The translations under genes were made by a program, and so were the position numbers. A DNA stretch of 64,000 bases from a virus. A model generated the notes under the pieces. It was not told the DNA's origin. It saw nothing but the letters and a program-made list of their open reading frames with translations, and ran no database searches. How positions within the stretch are numbered: position 1 is the stretch's first letter; the number at the start of each line of letters is the position of its first letter. The DNA lies in the IMG/VR virus record IMGVR_UViG_3300044970_001522, positions 86,278 to 150,277 of that record; one strand, 5' to 3'. This document shows positions 36,897 to 46,094 of this stretch, one piece after another.

Positions 36897-39722
36897 ATGC
36901 CACGTTATTCACCGCTACCGTCGGTTTCCATTGACCCGCGCAATGAAGCTGACTTGGTCCAAGCAGCGGCTCAAACCGTTTACGAAGCGTCCAACAAAAC
37001 CCTTAACGACTTCAGTGCGGGAAACCCCCTAGCAGTCCTCCTTGAGGGGCAAGCTTTTGCTCAGGGGGAATTCTTGTACTGGGCCAACCAGCTCCCTGAC
37101 AAAATCCTCATCGAGTGGATCGGACCCTTTTTGGGGGCCATGAGAAGGCTTGGGACAACCTCAACAGCTGAGCTGGTAATTTCGGTCCCGCCAACAAAGA
37201 GCTCCACGGTTATTCCCGCAGGGTCCCTATTCTCTACGAACCCTCAGCTAACAGCAGGAGAAAGCTACGAGTTTGTTACAAGCTCCGACCTGGTGATTCC
37301 GCCTGGGGACCTCACCGGCAAAGTCCCCGTTTACTCTAAGTTTGTTGGCGCCGCCTACAATGTTCCCGCAAACTCAATCACCGGAACTTCCAACACAGGG
37401 ACACTCAACTTATCCGCAACAAACCCTCAACCGTCTGTCGGCGGAAGTGACGTCGAGACTTTTCAGGAAGTTCAGGAAAGGTTCTTCACTCTAATTCGCA
37501 GGAGAAACCCCGTCAGTGGGTCCGACTGGCAAGATTTTTTCACTGACTTATATGGCATAGGCACTTTGACATCTGTCCAGCCGAACCGCTCCAGCTTCTA
37601 CGGATACAACTACACACAAGACTACCTTCGCCCCAATGGGCAGGTGTCTTTTTTCGTGCTTGGGCCGAACGGTCAAGAACTTACAACTCAGCAACTGTCG
37701 CTGGGCCAAAACGCGGTAAATTTCTCTGTCCCGATTGAGAATCAAGGGCACCTATTCCCCATTACGCTAAGCCAAGTTCAGTACAACTTAACCGTTGAAG
37801 TGGACTCCAACGGGACTTTCGGGTCGAACTTTAAGGAGTCTGCACTCAATTTTCGAGACCGTCTCTTCTCAGTCTTAACTCCTGGGCAGGTTTTTCCTGC
37901 GAACGTGACTCCGACTGTGAGCGACATTGACGCAGCGTTCTACGCAACTTTCGACACGAACACAAGATTCAAAGATCCATCTGTAAAAGTATCGACCGCT
38001 TACAACACTCCGAACTCTCTCAATAAGGACGCGTCGGTATACACAAACATTTACGATTTTTCCGCGTCTGACAACCTGCTGGAAGAGGGCAACCTTATAC
38101 TCATTAATAACCCTGCACCGACTTTCTACCCGGTAGAGTCAAACTTTACACCCTACTCTTCAAACAAGAAGGATCAGACGATATACGGCAACCTTACGCT
38201 TAAACAGATTAGACCGCTAACCTCCGGGTCCTACTTCCTTGGTGACATAGTGTATCACGACGGCTCCGGTGATCCGGCCCAGCAAGGGTTGCACATCGTC
38301 CTAGAAAACTTAAGCATCGGTTCTTCTTCCACCGTTTCTTCTTACATTTTGAACGGGAAGATTTCCGCAGTGAAAACCTTTTCACCGTGGGTGGTTGGTA
38401 ACTCATACACCTACTCGTCTGGGGGTACAATAGACCCCGAAATTGTGGAGTATGACTACTCCCTAGGGGAGTTCGTTCCTCAAAGTCCCTCTGCAGTACC
38501 CCTAGGTAGTCGCACCGGGGGATTCGCCTGGCTGGTCTCAAAAAACTTCACTCTCAGCCCTTCTACCAACGATATTACTGGTGCTCAGGCAGAGTTTTTA
38601 GTCGGGCTTCCCGTGGTTCCTGCTCAGCTCACTGAAGGGTTGTCCTATGCCCAAGGAACGTGGGTTTCCACTCCCCAAGTGGGGGGAGGGCCCAATCCCG
38701 TTGTTGACCCTTACTACAACTACGTTGACTTAACAAAAGGCGCAATTGTGAAGTACGCCCGTGTAAATGCTGGTTTTACCTATAGTCCAAATCAGCTATC
38801 TGTTAAGGAGTACTTTAGTAATCTTGTTGATTCGGGAATCCTATCTGAGACTCTCGTTTTCGACGGGAACGGTGGATTACCTTTGTACAAGTATAAAGCT
38901 CGGTTCAAGCCAGGGCAGTACCTGTTGTATAAGGAAACTTCCTCTTCGCCAGCCACTTACTACGTTGCGTCTTCGCACTTCACCCCCAGTAGCACCAACA
39001 TACAAGATTTGCTTAGCGAGGGTTTGGTTTACAACCTTGCCCCCAACCCTGCACTTCAGACTCAATTGGCTTCCGAGCTAACAAACAACCCACTCCTGCG
39101 AAAATTTGACAGAATGTTCACCTTTTTTCAGGGTGATCGCACGTTCTTTCGAGAAGGTTCCGATGTGCAATCCTACACCGCCACCTCCGCAGTCACCCCC
39201 TTATTCGACTTTAGCATATACCTAAGTAACGGCGTGTTCGTAAAGTCTGAGGAATTCGGCCCATCCCTTCTCCCCGTAGACGACTACATTCCTTACTTCA
39301 ACCCTGCTTACCTAAATGCCACGGAAGACACGATCTTGAGTGAAGACGGTCGGAACTATTACAGAGTCATGAAGTCATTCACACCCCAGAAAACAGTAAC
39401 GAACTGGTCCGGCTTACCCGCCGACAACACTGCGAGGTACGAAGAGTACGCGGGCAACTTACTACGGTACGTAGTTTCCTATCGCTGTGAAGAGCCGGTG
39501 CTGTCCCAGTACGGTGTGGAAACATCTTCGATTAAGCTTGGATCCTGCCAAATAACTGTTGTTCCTCGGAACTCCGGAAGGAACTTTAGCTCGTCACCAA
39601 GTTTAACATACGTGTGGGAAAACACCTCAACCTTGAGTCAAATTCCCGACTTATCCTGGTACACGGGAACAACTTTTGCACTTAGCCCGCCGAACTACGG
39701 AGAGGGGACGTTAGCGCTATGA
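36897..39722 (+). CDS. Baseplate wedge protein, gp6/gpJ-like, 941 aa
   Basis: Residues 1-230 follow the baseplate J/gp6 family: an N-terminal helical part (NPLAVLLEGQAFAQGEFLYW, then ANQLPDKILIEWIGPFLGAM), a beta domain (STVIPAGSLFSTNP), then GGSDVETFQEVQERFFTLIR and RRRNPVSGSDWQDF. This is the E-x-x-x-x-x-R region near the family's C-terminal alpha segment. A long beta-rich extension follows (residues 300-941). The family forms the inner wedge of contractile baseplates and controls contraction. Confidence 0.85.
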   Translation: MPRYSPLPSVSIDPRNEADLVQAAAQTVYEASNKTLNDFSAGNPLAVLLEGQAFAQGEFLYWANQLPDKILIEWIGPFLGAMRRLGTTSTAELVISVPPTKSSTVIPAGSLFSTNPQLTAGESYEFVTSSDLVIPPGDLTGKVPVYSKFVGAAYNVPANSITGTSNTGTLNLSATNPQPSVGGSDVETFQEVQERFFTLIRRRNPVSGSDWQDFFTDLYGIGTLTSVQPNRSSFYGYNYTQDYLRPNGQVSFFVLGPNGQELTTQQLSLGQNAVNFSVPIENQGHLFPITLSQVQYNLTVEVDSNGTFGSNFKESALNFRDRLFSVLTPGQVFPANVTPTVSDIDAAFYATFDTNTRFKDPSVKVSTAYNTPNSLNKDASVYTNIYDFSASDNLLEEGNLILINNPAPTFYPVESNFTPYSSNKKDQTIYGNLTLKQIRPLTSGSYFLGDIVYHDGSGDPAQQGLHIVLENLSIGSSSTVSSYILNGKISAVKTFSPWVVGNSYTYSSGGTIDPEIVEYDYSLGEFVPQSPSAVPLGSRTGGFAWLVSKNFTLSPSTNDITGAQAEFLVGLPVVPAQLTEGLSYAQGTWVSTPQVGGGPNPVVDPYYNYVDLTKGAIVKYARVNAGFTYSPNQLSVKEYFSNLVDSGILSETLVFDGNGGLPLYKYKARFKPGQYLLYKETSSSPATYYVASSHFTPSSTNIQDLLSEGLVYNLAPNPALQTQLASELTNNPLLRKFDRMFTFFQGDRTFFREGSDVQSYTATSAVTPLFDFSIYLSNGVFVKSEEFGPSLLPVDDYIPYFNPAYLNATEDTILSEDGRNYYRVMKSFTPQKTVTNWSGLPADNTARYEEYAGNLLRYVVSYRCEEPVLSQYGVETSSIKLGSCQITVVPRNSGRNFSSSPSLTYVWENTSTLSQIPDLSWYTGTTFALSPPNYGEGTLAL

Positions 39723-40993
39723 GTCAAAATCTGGTCGCATTGAACGGGGGGACTGCGCAAATTGAAACATCTTCCACTTTCGAGCAGGGTGTGAACCTTT
39801 CCCCCCAGTACGTGGATGCGCTTAAACTCAACCCGCACCCCACTGAGTGGGTTGAAAACGGGAGGCCAATCTACGCACGTTTACCGTCGGCTTCGCAGCT
39901 TTACAAACTGGACTTCGGACTCGACGACGAGTTTGCCTACACTTACCTTCCCGTGGGCGATGGCCGCACGGGAACAGGGTCGCTTCAGGTTCAGTCTTCC
40001 GGGGAGAACAAGTTCCTGACAGTTCAGTCCGGAGTTGTGGTTTGGAAGTATGGGAGCTTAACGGTTGACCCTGCGATTATAAGCTTGGAAGAAATGGAAA
40101 TGGTAAGTACGAAGTATCTTCTGGCCTACCAACTTTATTACGACGACTCACCCTTTGTCGCTGAGTACTCTGCCAATAAATTTTCCTTATCTGGATACGA
40201 CATAAGAGTAGAAAGTAGCACAGATGCTGTGCCAGGGTGGAGGTACAGTCCCGCTTTTGCTTTCACAGACCTTGAGTCTCAAGCGTGGAGAAACTTTGAC
40301 GGTGTGTTTCCGTCTTACACTGGACAACCGTACTTGTCGTGGCAAAGTCCGCATCCCGCCGCTTACACCGAAATTGAACTACGGTGCCCTGGCGGCTCTT
40401 CGGTAACTGGCTCAGCGTCGCTCTATGTGTCGTCCAGCTCCCCTGCAAGCGACGACGATCTCTACAGCTCAAACCCGGTTTGGGTCTTACAAGGTTCTTC
40501 TGACGTTGCGTCCGACGTTAACGGGCAGTACTTCAAATTTTCAATCCCGGAACCCTCGTACAACCGTGGGTGGAAAGTAGTATGGACGGATACCAAAGTG
40601 GCGATCAATCGGGTGCTTGTGAGTGGTACCCTGTCCTTGCTTAGAAAGCCCGCAGCAGCAACCTCCGTCATCAACCTAGTTGCTTATCCTGAAAACAGCG
40701 TACCGAAAACCGTTAGGAACAGCACAGGAAAGGAAGTACCTGTCACTCTGTGCAAACTGGCCTACGTGAGTATTGACGGGGCTTACCGTGTTGAAAAGAT
40801 CACAGACCTGAGAGAGGTGGTTCACACAGACCACCAGCCCCTGGCTGATTGGCTTACACGTGCCCTGGATACAAATCTTATCAGCCTGTTCTCACAGGTG
40901 AAAGGGTACTCTTCTGTGTGGATGAGCCCGCAAAACTGCATGAGACATGAGTACGCCACTTTGCAGAACAATCTTGTAGCAGTGAAGGAGTGA
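39719..40993 (+). CDS. Baseplate/tail structural protein, 424 aa
   Basis: The start overlaps the previous stop (ATGA). The protein is beta-rich with many Ser/Tyr turns (GYDIRVESSTDAVPGWRYSP). Its C-terminus (VVHTDHQPLADWLTRALDTN, LISLFSQ) is helical. No family is recognised. Tight linkage to the wedge gene and to the next gene indicates a baseplate protein. Confidence 0.7.
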   Translation: MSQNLVALNGGTAQIETSSTFEQGVNLSPQYVDALKLNPHPTEWVENGRPIYARLPSASQLYKLDFGLDDEFAYTYLPVGDGRTGTGSLQVQSSGENKFLTVQSGVVVWKYGSLTVDPAIISLEEMEMVSTKYLLAYQLYYDDSPFVAEYSANKFSLSGYDIRVESSTDAVPGWRYSPAFAFTDLESQAWRNFDGVFPSYTGQPYLSWQSPHPAAYTEIELRCPGGSSVTGSASLYVSSSSPASDDDLYSSNPVWVLQGSSDVASDVNGQYFKFSIPEPSYNRGWKVVWTDTKVAINRVLVSGTLSLLRKPAAATSVINLVAYPENSVPKTVRNSTGKEVPVTLCKLAYVSIDGAYRVEKITDLREVVHTDHQPLADWLTRALDTNLISLFSQVKGYSSVWMSPQNCMRHEYATLQNNLVAVKE

Positions 40994-40994
40994 A

Positions 40995-43052
40995 ATGACC
41001 GACTTAAACCCCTCGTTCAGTATTAGTGACTTTGAGGACTACGGAACCACAAACCTTTACCTGACCGCCGAGCAACTCAACTCAGTGGCTCTAACCGAGA
41101 GCCGCGTAAACGACCAACTTGACTGGCTCGCTCAGCTTTTGGGCTGGAGCGGTCCTGAATACTGGGCCAACCTAGCCTCGACAGTCTCCCAAAAGCGAAA
41201 CCTTTTGACGGGGTCCTTTGGTGTGTACGACGGGTACATTCACCCGGAAGTTGTCGAAGTTCACAACTGGGACGGCACAGTAATTATAAAGGCAGACCCA
41301 CGATTACAGGCGGGCCAGACCTTTTACTTGGGGGACTTTTCGTACCTTTTGGCGGATGTGTCCCAAGACGGCACCAACTATGTCCTAACCTTCGAAGGTT
41401 TGGGAGAGCAGTTCTTCACTGATCTCTCGGAAAATAAGCAGCTTAAGGTGATAGCTCCTGGCGCTCTGCCCAGCCCATTCTTTCGCCCCGAGCCTGGCTC
41501 GACCGCCGACGCTTCCTTCCTCTGCGAAGTCCAGGGGTCCGACCTTGTCCTGTTCCCGAAGTACAACACAGCGAGGACAATACCTTACAAGTTTAACACA
41601 TTTTTAGCGGGTGCACGGTACTTTTTCAGCCTCCCTGTAACTTTCACCACCTCTTCAGTATCAATTGACCCGACCTACGACTTTTCGAGGGAGAGTTGGT
41701 ACCTTGATATTCCCTCAGATCTTTCCTCTAACGGGGTCGGGCTCGAAGGAGAGCTAACGTACGAAAGTTCCACCTTGCGAGTGAGGGTATCCCCTTGGTC
41801 AAACCCTTCTGACTGGGCCACTCGAGAAAAGATCGATAACTTTTACGGAGTATGGTCGAACAAAGGTGGAAGGTTGCCCTTTAACTTTGTTTTTGATGCC
41901 CTAGGTATCCACGGGTTTGACGAAAGGGTCTCTGTCCATACGAGCGCTGTCGACAAGTACGTAAGTTTTTCCGATGTCTTGGCTTACATAGAAAGTGAGA
42001 ACGGTGGGCCAGTTCCTGACTTCGGGAGCTTTGGCGCAGCTGTAATTCACTGTGACGGAGAGAGGGTCTTTGAAGGAGTTTCTCACGTCTCCGACAACTT
42101 TCAGTTTCTGTACGATATTGACTCCCCATCTCAAACTTTCCGCTTTGTTTACACAGGTTCTGTGGGAGAGCCCGTAATAAGCATATCTGACTCTCTAGCA
42201 TCCAGTTTCAACTGCAAAATATCCAACCTCGTACTCAGTGGCCGCACTCACTACATGTCTCCGAATGTGGAAGATAGCGGGACCCTCTTAAGGCCATGGA
42301 AAAGTGAAGCTTTGCAGGTAATTAGCTCTCCAAGCGAACTTGAGCTTCTTCGGAGCCCTAACTCTCTTCGGGCCGACACAAACCACGGGCCCAGTGACCC
42401 GAACTGGGAGCGGTACTTTGTGCGCCTTCCACCTGAGTATGGAAGAAACGATAGTACATGGCAAAAGGTAAACCTTGTGTGCAAGAATTTCGGGTACTGG
42501 GGCTCGTCGCTCAACCCTGAGAAAATGTCGTGCCCCCCGGAACAGTCAGAGCCGCTCGTGTACGAACAAGTGGTTTTGTACGGTGGTGAAAAAGGGTTGA
42601 TACCGTTTTTGTACTCGGAACCTTACCTGTTCTCAGACATTTTGTACGGCCAAGGGACGTCGGACGACTACGACAATTCGGATATTGCCCCTGGTTTTGA
42701 CACTCCCTACGACGACTTTGATGAGGCCGAGCTTGTGAGCTACGACCTTCTTCATAATCGCACAGTAAACACATCCTTGCCTGGGGAGACTTACGGTGAC
42801 TGGGACGGGGAGTACTTACGCTCGCCTTCCTCTGAGAACTTACGTGGCTTTCTTGTCAACGACCTCAAGGAAGAAACACTCGAAGTCGTTCCAGCACCAT
42901 TGTGGGACGCGAGCATTTATAAGTATCCGCCAGTCTGCAAAGATGGGGGTGCCTCGTCAACTGTCGACGCGAACCACTACAAAGTGGGGTACTCACTATT
43001 TGCAGCCGATCTGTCTGCGTCAGAAGAAGGCGTTTTCGACTTTGAGACTTGA
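40995..43052 (+). CDS. Baseplate/tail structural protein, 685 aa
   Basis: It starts one base after the previous stop. A large beta-rich protein with repeated D-G-Y and W-G-T type turns. Residues 30-60 (RVNDQLDWLAQLLGWSGPEY) are helical and could contact other wedge parts. No family is recognised. A virion role is inferred from the cluster and the following late motif. Confidence 0.7.
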   Translation: MTDLNPSFSISDFEDYGTTNLYLTAEQLNSVALTESRVNDQLDWLAQLLGWSGPEYWANLASTVSQKRNLLTGSFGVYDGYIHPEVVEVHNWDGTVIIKADPRLQAGQTFYLGDFSYLLADVSQDGTNYVLTFEGLGEQFFTDLSENKQLKVIAPGALPSPFFRPEPGSTADASFLCEVQGSDLVLFPKYNTARTIPYKFNTFLAGARYFFSLPVTFTTSSVSIDPTYDFSRESWYLDIPSDLSSNGVGLEGELTYESSTLRVRVSPWSNPSDWATREKIDNFYGVWSNKGGRLPFNFVFDALGIHGFDERVSVHTSAVDKYVSFSDVLAYIESENGGPVPDFGSFGAAVIHCDGERVFEGVSHVSDNFQFLYDIDSPSQTFRFVYTGSVGEPVISISDSLASSFNCKISNLVLSGRTHYMSPNVEDSGTLLRPWKSEALQVISSPSELELLRSPNSLRADTNHGPSDPNWERYFVRLPPEYGRNDSTWQKVNLVCKNFGYWGSSLNPEKMSCPPEQSEPLVYEQVVLYGGEKGLIPFLYSEPYLFSDILYGQGTSDDYDNSDIAPGFDTPYDDFDEAELVSYDLLHNRTVNTSLPGETYGDWDGEYLRSPSSENLRGFLVNDLKEETLEVVPAPLWDASIYKYPPVCKDGGASSTVDANHYKVGYSLFAADLSASEEGVFDFET

Positions 43053-43053
43053 C

Positions 43054-43063
43054 GGGTAAAAAC
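43054..43063 (+). promoter_or_regulatory. Late promoter motif GGGTAAAAAC
   Basis: The motif starts one base after the previous stop codon and 29 bases before the next start. Confidence 0.6.
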
Positions 43064-43082
43064 TCTTAGCTACCTCACTGAA

Positions 43083-43358
43083 ATGACCACACGAAGAAAA
43101 AGTACTCCCGACACAGAAACAGTTCCCCCAGATAACACCGAGGAGACAACCACTGTGACAACTGCACCTGAACACCCTATCGAGGAACTAGGCGAGTCTC
43201 ACCTGGAGCCTCACCAGGAAATCCCTCAGGAGGACCACCCTGAAGCAAGCTCTGAGGCGCCCCCTGTGAAAGAAGCAGAGGCGGCACTACGACCACCCGC
43301 ACTCGCTAAGCGACTACCGTCAAAAAACACTCCGAAGTTTTCCCTCAAGATACGGTAA
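43083..43358 (+). CDS. Low-complexity acidic/Pro-rich protein, 91 aa
   Basis: The protein is made mainly of Glu, Thr, Pro and His (EETTTVTTAPEHPIEELGES) with a basic C-terminus (KRLPSKNTPKFSLKIR). It is probably disordered. It directly precedes the hub-like gene. No family is recognised. Confidence 0.6.
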   Translation: MTTRRKSTPDTETVPPDNTEETTTVTTAPEHPIEELGESHLEPHQEIPQEDHPEASSEAPPVKEAEAALRPPALAKRLPSKNTPKFSLKIR

Positions 43359-43361
43359 ACT

Positions 43362-44558
43362 ATGGCCCAAAGCCTGAGAAACATTCCATGGATTCGACAA
43401 CAGGCCGAGATGGCGAAAGCCATCGAAGCCAACGCGAGGTACGCCGGGTCACCCAGGGGAACTGTTCGTGGAACGATAATTAGTGTTGAGGACCCTGAAG
43501 ACTTGGGAAGAGTCAAGGTGCTGTTCGACGCCATGAACCCTCAGGACATTCCTTCAGTCGAAGGTGCTGGGGAGTTTTCTCTACCAAGACCAGGAGAGTC
43601 AAGCAACTTGTCACACTGGCTCGATGTTTCCCCGGCTTTCAAGGGAAAGCAGCCGAAGACACTCGAAGGAAAGAGAGTGAATATTTCTCTGAGCAACGGG
43701 GAGTACCACTATGCAGTTTTGCAAGACGTACTGTACGACCCTCAGAATTTAACCGACGGCTCTCAGCAAGCTCTACAGATTCCGAGCAACAGCACAATGA
43801 CTCGGCTGCCGATATACGAAGCTGGCGGTCTGCCCCCGGCATGCAAGGAGAACCACGGTTGCACTGTTGTTGAAGAAAACGGTCCAATGAACTCAGATTG
43901 GGTGTGTATTTGTCTGAAGAGAGACGGACAGTACATTTGGGTAAGGCACGCAGATTTGGCGCACGGGCACGCAGGCGGAAACGATGTTACATCGCAGGTT
44001 GACTCTGCTGGAAATCGTCTCAGCCCTGGACAAATGGCTGCAACATACGACCACGTCTTTGTTACAAGTCATCAGGAAATGAAAAAAGAGGGGCGAACCG
44101 GGTACTCTACTGCTCCTGCGGGAAACCCTTGGGGATCTGCTGCAGCGTGGGCACCGCCCCCGATGAGCACGATACAAGCGTTCAAGTTTGTGGAAGGGCC
44201 TTTGTTCAGCCAAGACACTGCCCTTAGCTTTGCACGAAATTCTGGGTTTATCGATAATATTACCGGGTCGTTCATAACCACCTACAACCCTGAAATTCTT
44301 GCTGCAGTCGAGAGTGTCCCAGGGTCGAATTTTACGAAGACAGCGATTCAGCAAGCACAAAAAGTTCTAAACTTCTCAGAAGTTCTTAGAAAAGTCATAG
44401 CAGACCCCACCGACTTTGTGAAAAATGCGGCAGAGAAGTCGCTGCCGTCCTATGTTCCGGGTGCCACCAAGTTTGTCATCTCGACGCTTCAGAACCCTGC
44501 GGCAACAATAAAAACTGTTTTCTCTAAGCTACCCTCCTTACCAAACCCATTCAAATGA
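43362..44558 (+). CDS. Baseplate hub protein with gp5/VgrG-type OB fold, 398 aa
   Basis: Residues 25-125 (YAGSPRGTVRGTIISVEDPE, then DLGRVKVLFDAMNPQD, later SHWLDVSPAF) match the OB-fold domain of T4 gp5 and phage baseplate hub proteins: R-G-x-V...D-P-x-x-x-G-R-V-K-V. The C-terminal half contains hydrophobic helices (VLNFSEVLRKVIADPTDFVK). No lysozyme domain or triple-helix spike repeat is visible, so the spike itself is probably elsewhere. Confidence 0.75.
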   Translation: MAQSLRNIPWIRQQAEMAKAIEANARYAGSPRGTVRGTIISVEDPEDLGRVKVLFDAMNPQDIPSVEGAGEFSLPRPGESSNLSHWLDVSPAFKGKQPKTLEGKRVNISLSNGEYHYAVLQDVLYDPQNLTDGSQQALQIPSNSTMTRLPIYEAGGLPPACKENHGCTVVEENGPMNSDWVCICLKRDGQYIWVRHADLAHGHAGGNDVTSQVDSAGNRLSPGQMAATYDHVFVTSHQEMKKEGRTGYSTAPAGNPWGSAAAWAPPPMSTIQAFKFVEGPLFSQDTALSFARNSGFIDNITGSFITTYNPEILAAVESVPGSNFTKTAIQQAQKVLNFSEVLRKVIADPTDFVKNAAEKSLPSYVPGATKFVISTLQNPAATIKTVFSKLPSLPNPFK

Positions 44559-44926
44559 CTTTCACCGAGGATTACGACCCAGGCTTTGTCAACTCTCCGG
44601 GGTTCGGCCAGAGTGCTACAAACCCATTGGCACCAGTGTTCTACAAATCCCTCGGAGTCGTTGAGAACCTTTGCGTGTATGACTCTATTTACGCGGCCAA
44701 CTCTGTAAGTGCCCACGTTTCTTTCTCCATCGGGAAAAGCTTCCTGAGTCAGGAAAGATTCTTTGTTGCGGTACCCACAACTTTTCTTGAGCCGGTAACT
44801 TGCGAACAGGACCTGAGAGTCGAGGCGATAACCAACACGGACCGACTCATTGTGGACGGAAAGGAGTACCGAGACCGGGTAATTGTGGGGAGAAATGGAA
44901 CTTTTCATGCATTGGTGAGGGTCTAA
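44555..44926 (+). CDS. Hypothetical baseplate-cluster protein, 123 aa
   Basis: Coupled by ATGA to the hub gene and by TAATG to the next gene. The protein is beta-rich and ends in VDGKEYRDRVIVGRNGTFHA. No family is recognised. Confidence 0.65.
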   Translation: MTFTEDYDPGFVNSPGFGQSATNPLAPVFYKSLGVVENLCVYDSIYAANSVSAHVSFSIGKSFLSQERFFVAVPTTFLEPVTCEQDLRVEAITNTDRLIVDGKEYRDRVIVGRNGTFHALVRV

Positions 44927-45336
44927 TGGCAGTACGTCGTCCTTCTGTCTATCGCCAAGGGGGATTTATCTTTCAGGACTTCTTGTACTTTCAGGACGGG
45001 GCAAGTGAGCTGCGGTATGTCCTAGGAAAGTATGATGGGGAGCCCTACGAGTCCGTTGCTCAAACTTTCGATTACCCCGCACCAGGTTTAAGGGGAGGGA
45101 GCATAGTATCCCGAATAGACTACACAGTGAGCGGTAAGTTGCTCACGATTGACAGTTGGGAAGTCAACTGGAGAGATGAGTGGCCTCTTCGACTGGCCTT
45201 TCAGTTCCTTGCAAATTGTCTGTACTCCGCAGCTCGAGGGTACTCGGTACGAGTCCATAAGGATGTCTACTCGTTCTGGGTGTCCGAGAATCTCTTTCCC
45301 GTGTCAAACGATCCGAAAGATTTCCTGCTGCGTTGA
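44926..45336 (+). CDS. Hypothetical baseplate-cluster protein, 136 aa
   Basis: The ATG overlaps the previous stop codon (TAATG); upstream codons in the same frame belong to the overlap. The protein begins MAVRRPSVYRQGGFIFQDFL and contains a helical core (WPLRLAFQFLANCLYSAARG). No family is recognised. It closes the baseplate operon. Confidence 0.65.
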   Translation: MAVRRPSVYRQGGFIFQDFLYFQDGASELRYVLGKYDGEPYESVAQTFDYPAPGLRGGSIVSRIDYTVSGKLLTIDSWEVNWRDEWPLRLAFQFLANCLYSAARGYSVRVHKDVYSFWVSENLFPVSNDPKDFLLR

Positions 45337-45358
45337 CTACCTAGACCTGGTCCGCAAA

Positions 45359-45366
45359 GGGTAAAA
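45359..45366 (+). promoter_or_regulatory. Late promoter motif GGGTAAAA
   Basis: The motif lies 56 bases before the start I prefer for the next gene (45415), or 20 bases before an alternative GTG. Confidence 0.55.
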
Positions 45367-45414
45367 TAAAAAGACGGGGTGAAAACACTCCCTGAAATTT
45401 TCACAACATCAGAC

Positions 45415-46026
45415 ATGAATAAACTCGACCACTGTTACCTCGAAGCCCTTTCTGAAGCACTAAAAGGTAACCTTGGAGAGGCTTTAGAACTCCGCAATGA
45501 AGCGGATGCGTTAGCATCCGAAGGTTTCTCCTTCTCTGAAAATTACGGGAACAAATACCCATTCATTGAAGAGGCTGTAAATACCCTGATTAATTCGTAC
45601 GAATTCACACGCTGCGTGAAACCGTCCGGTGAAGCGTACGGAACAGCGGGGCAGTGCAGAAAAGGAACTGAAGAAGCTAAACCGGTAAAGGCGACTTCTC
45701 CCGCCAGGCGAACCAAGGTAGAAAGAGACATGGCTGCCCAAGCCACTCTCAAAAGACTCGCAGCCAAAGGTCCGGATACTTCCGAAAGAAAGCAGGGTGA
45801 CAGGGTAGTGGTCAGTAAGGGGTCTGAGTTCAAGGCTGTTCTACACCCCGAGCACCAAACTGCCCTTGGAAAGTTAAAGGAGGGGGAAAGGTTCAAATTT
45901 GAGGACGAAAGTGGCACCCATTGGTCGGCGACACGGTCCGGAAATAGTATACGCTTAGAGGGGGGAGATACAAGGCATGGCAGCAAACCTTACAAAATGT
46001 CAATGGGTAGGGACAAACTGATGTGA
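45415..46026 (+). CDS. Cysteine-tagged accessory protein sharing an N-domain with the 59004 gene, 203 aa
   Basis: Residues 1-80 (MNKLDHCYLEALSEALKGNL and onward, with FIEEAVNTLINSYEFTRCV) are nearly identical to the start of the gene at 59004. The start is chosen by that match; a GTG at 45379 would add 12 residues. Next comes a short Cys motif (RCVKPSGEAYGTAGQCRKGT). The C-terminal part (KQGDRVVVSKGSEFKAVLHP, later RSGNSIRLEGGDTRHGS) is unrelated to the 59004 protein and looks beta-rich. I infer a shared targeting or virion-incorporation domain joined to different effector parts. Confidence 0.7.
   Translation: MNKLDHCYLEALSEALKGNLGEALELRNEADALASEGFSFSENYGNKYPFIEEAVNTLINSYEFTRCVKPSGEAYGTAGQCRKGTEEAKPVKATSPARRTKVERDMAAQATLKRLAAKGPDTSERKQGDRVVVSKGSEFKAVLHPEHQTALGKLKEGERFKFEDESGTHWSATRSGNSIRLEGGDTRHGSKPYKMSMGRDKLM
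45421..45616 (+). repeat. Copy 1 of a 196-base repeat (second copy 59010-59205)
   Basis: The two copies are about 90 percent identical by eye, including long runs such as AACTCGACCACTGTTACCTC and GCGGATGCGTTAGCATCCGA. They encode the shared N-terminal domain of two otherwise unrelated late proteins. Confidence 0.8.
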
Positions 46027-46064
46027 GGTAGCTTTCGTGGGGCTCCTGCTTTTCTTGGGCAGCA

Positions 46065-46073
46065 GGGTAAAAC
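46065..46073 (+). promoter_or_regulatory. Late promoter motif GGGTAAAACC
   Basis: The motif lies 30 bases before the connector start, the most common spacing in the series. Confidence 0.6.
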
Positions 46074-46094
46074 CTTGTACAAGGGAAGAGCCGA

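Noticed and set aside
41881-42201. Minus-strand ORFs opposite the 685-residue baseplate gene
   Set aside because: They are antisense to a continuous plus-strand frame and show reverse-complement composition.
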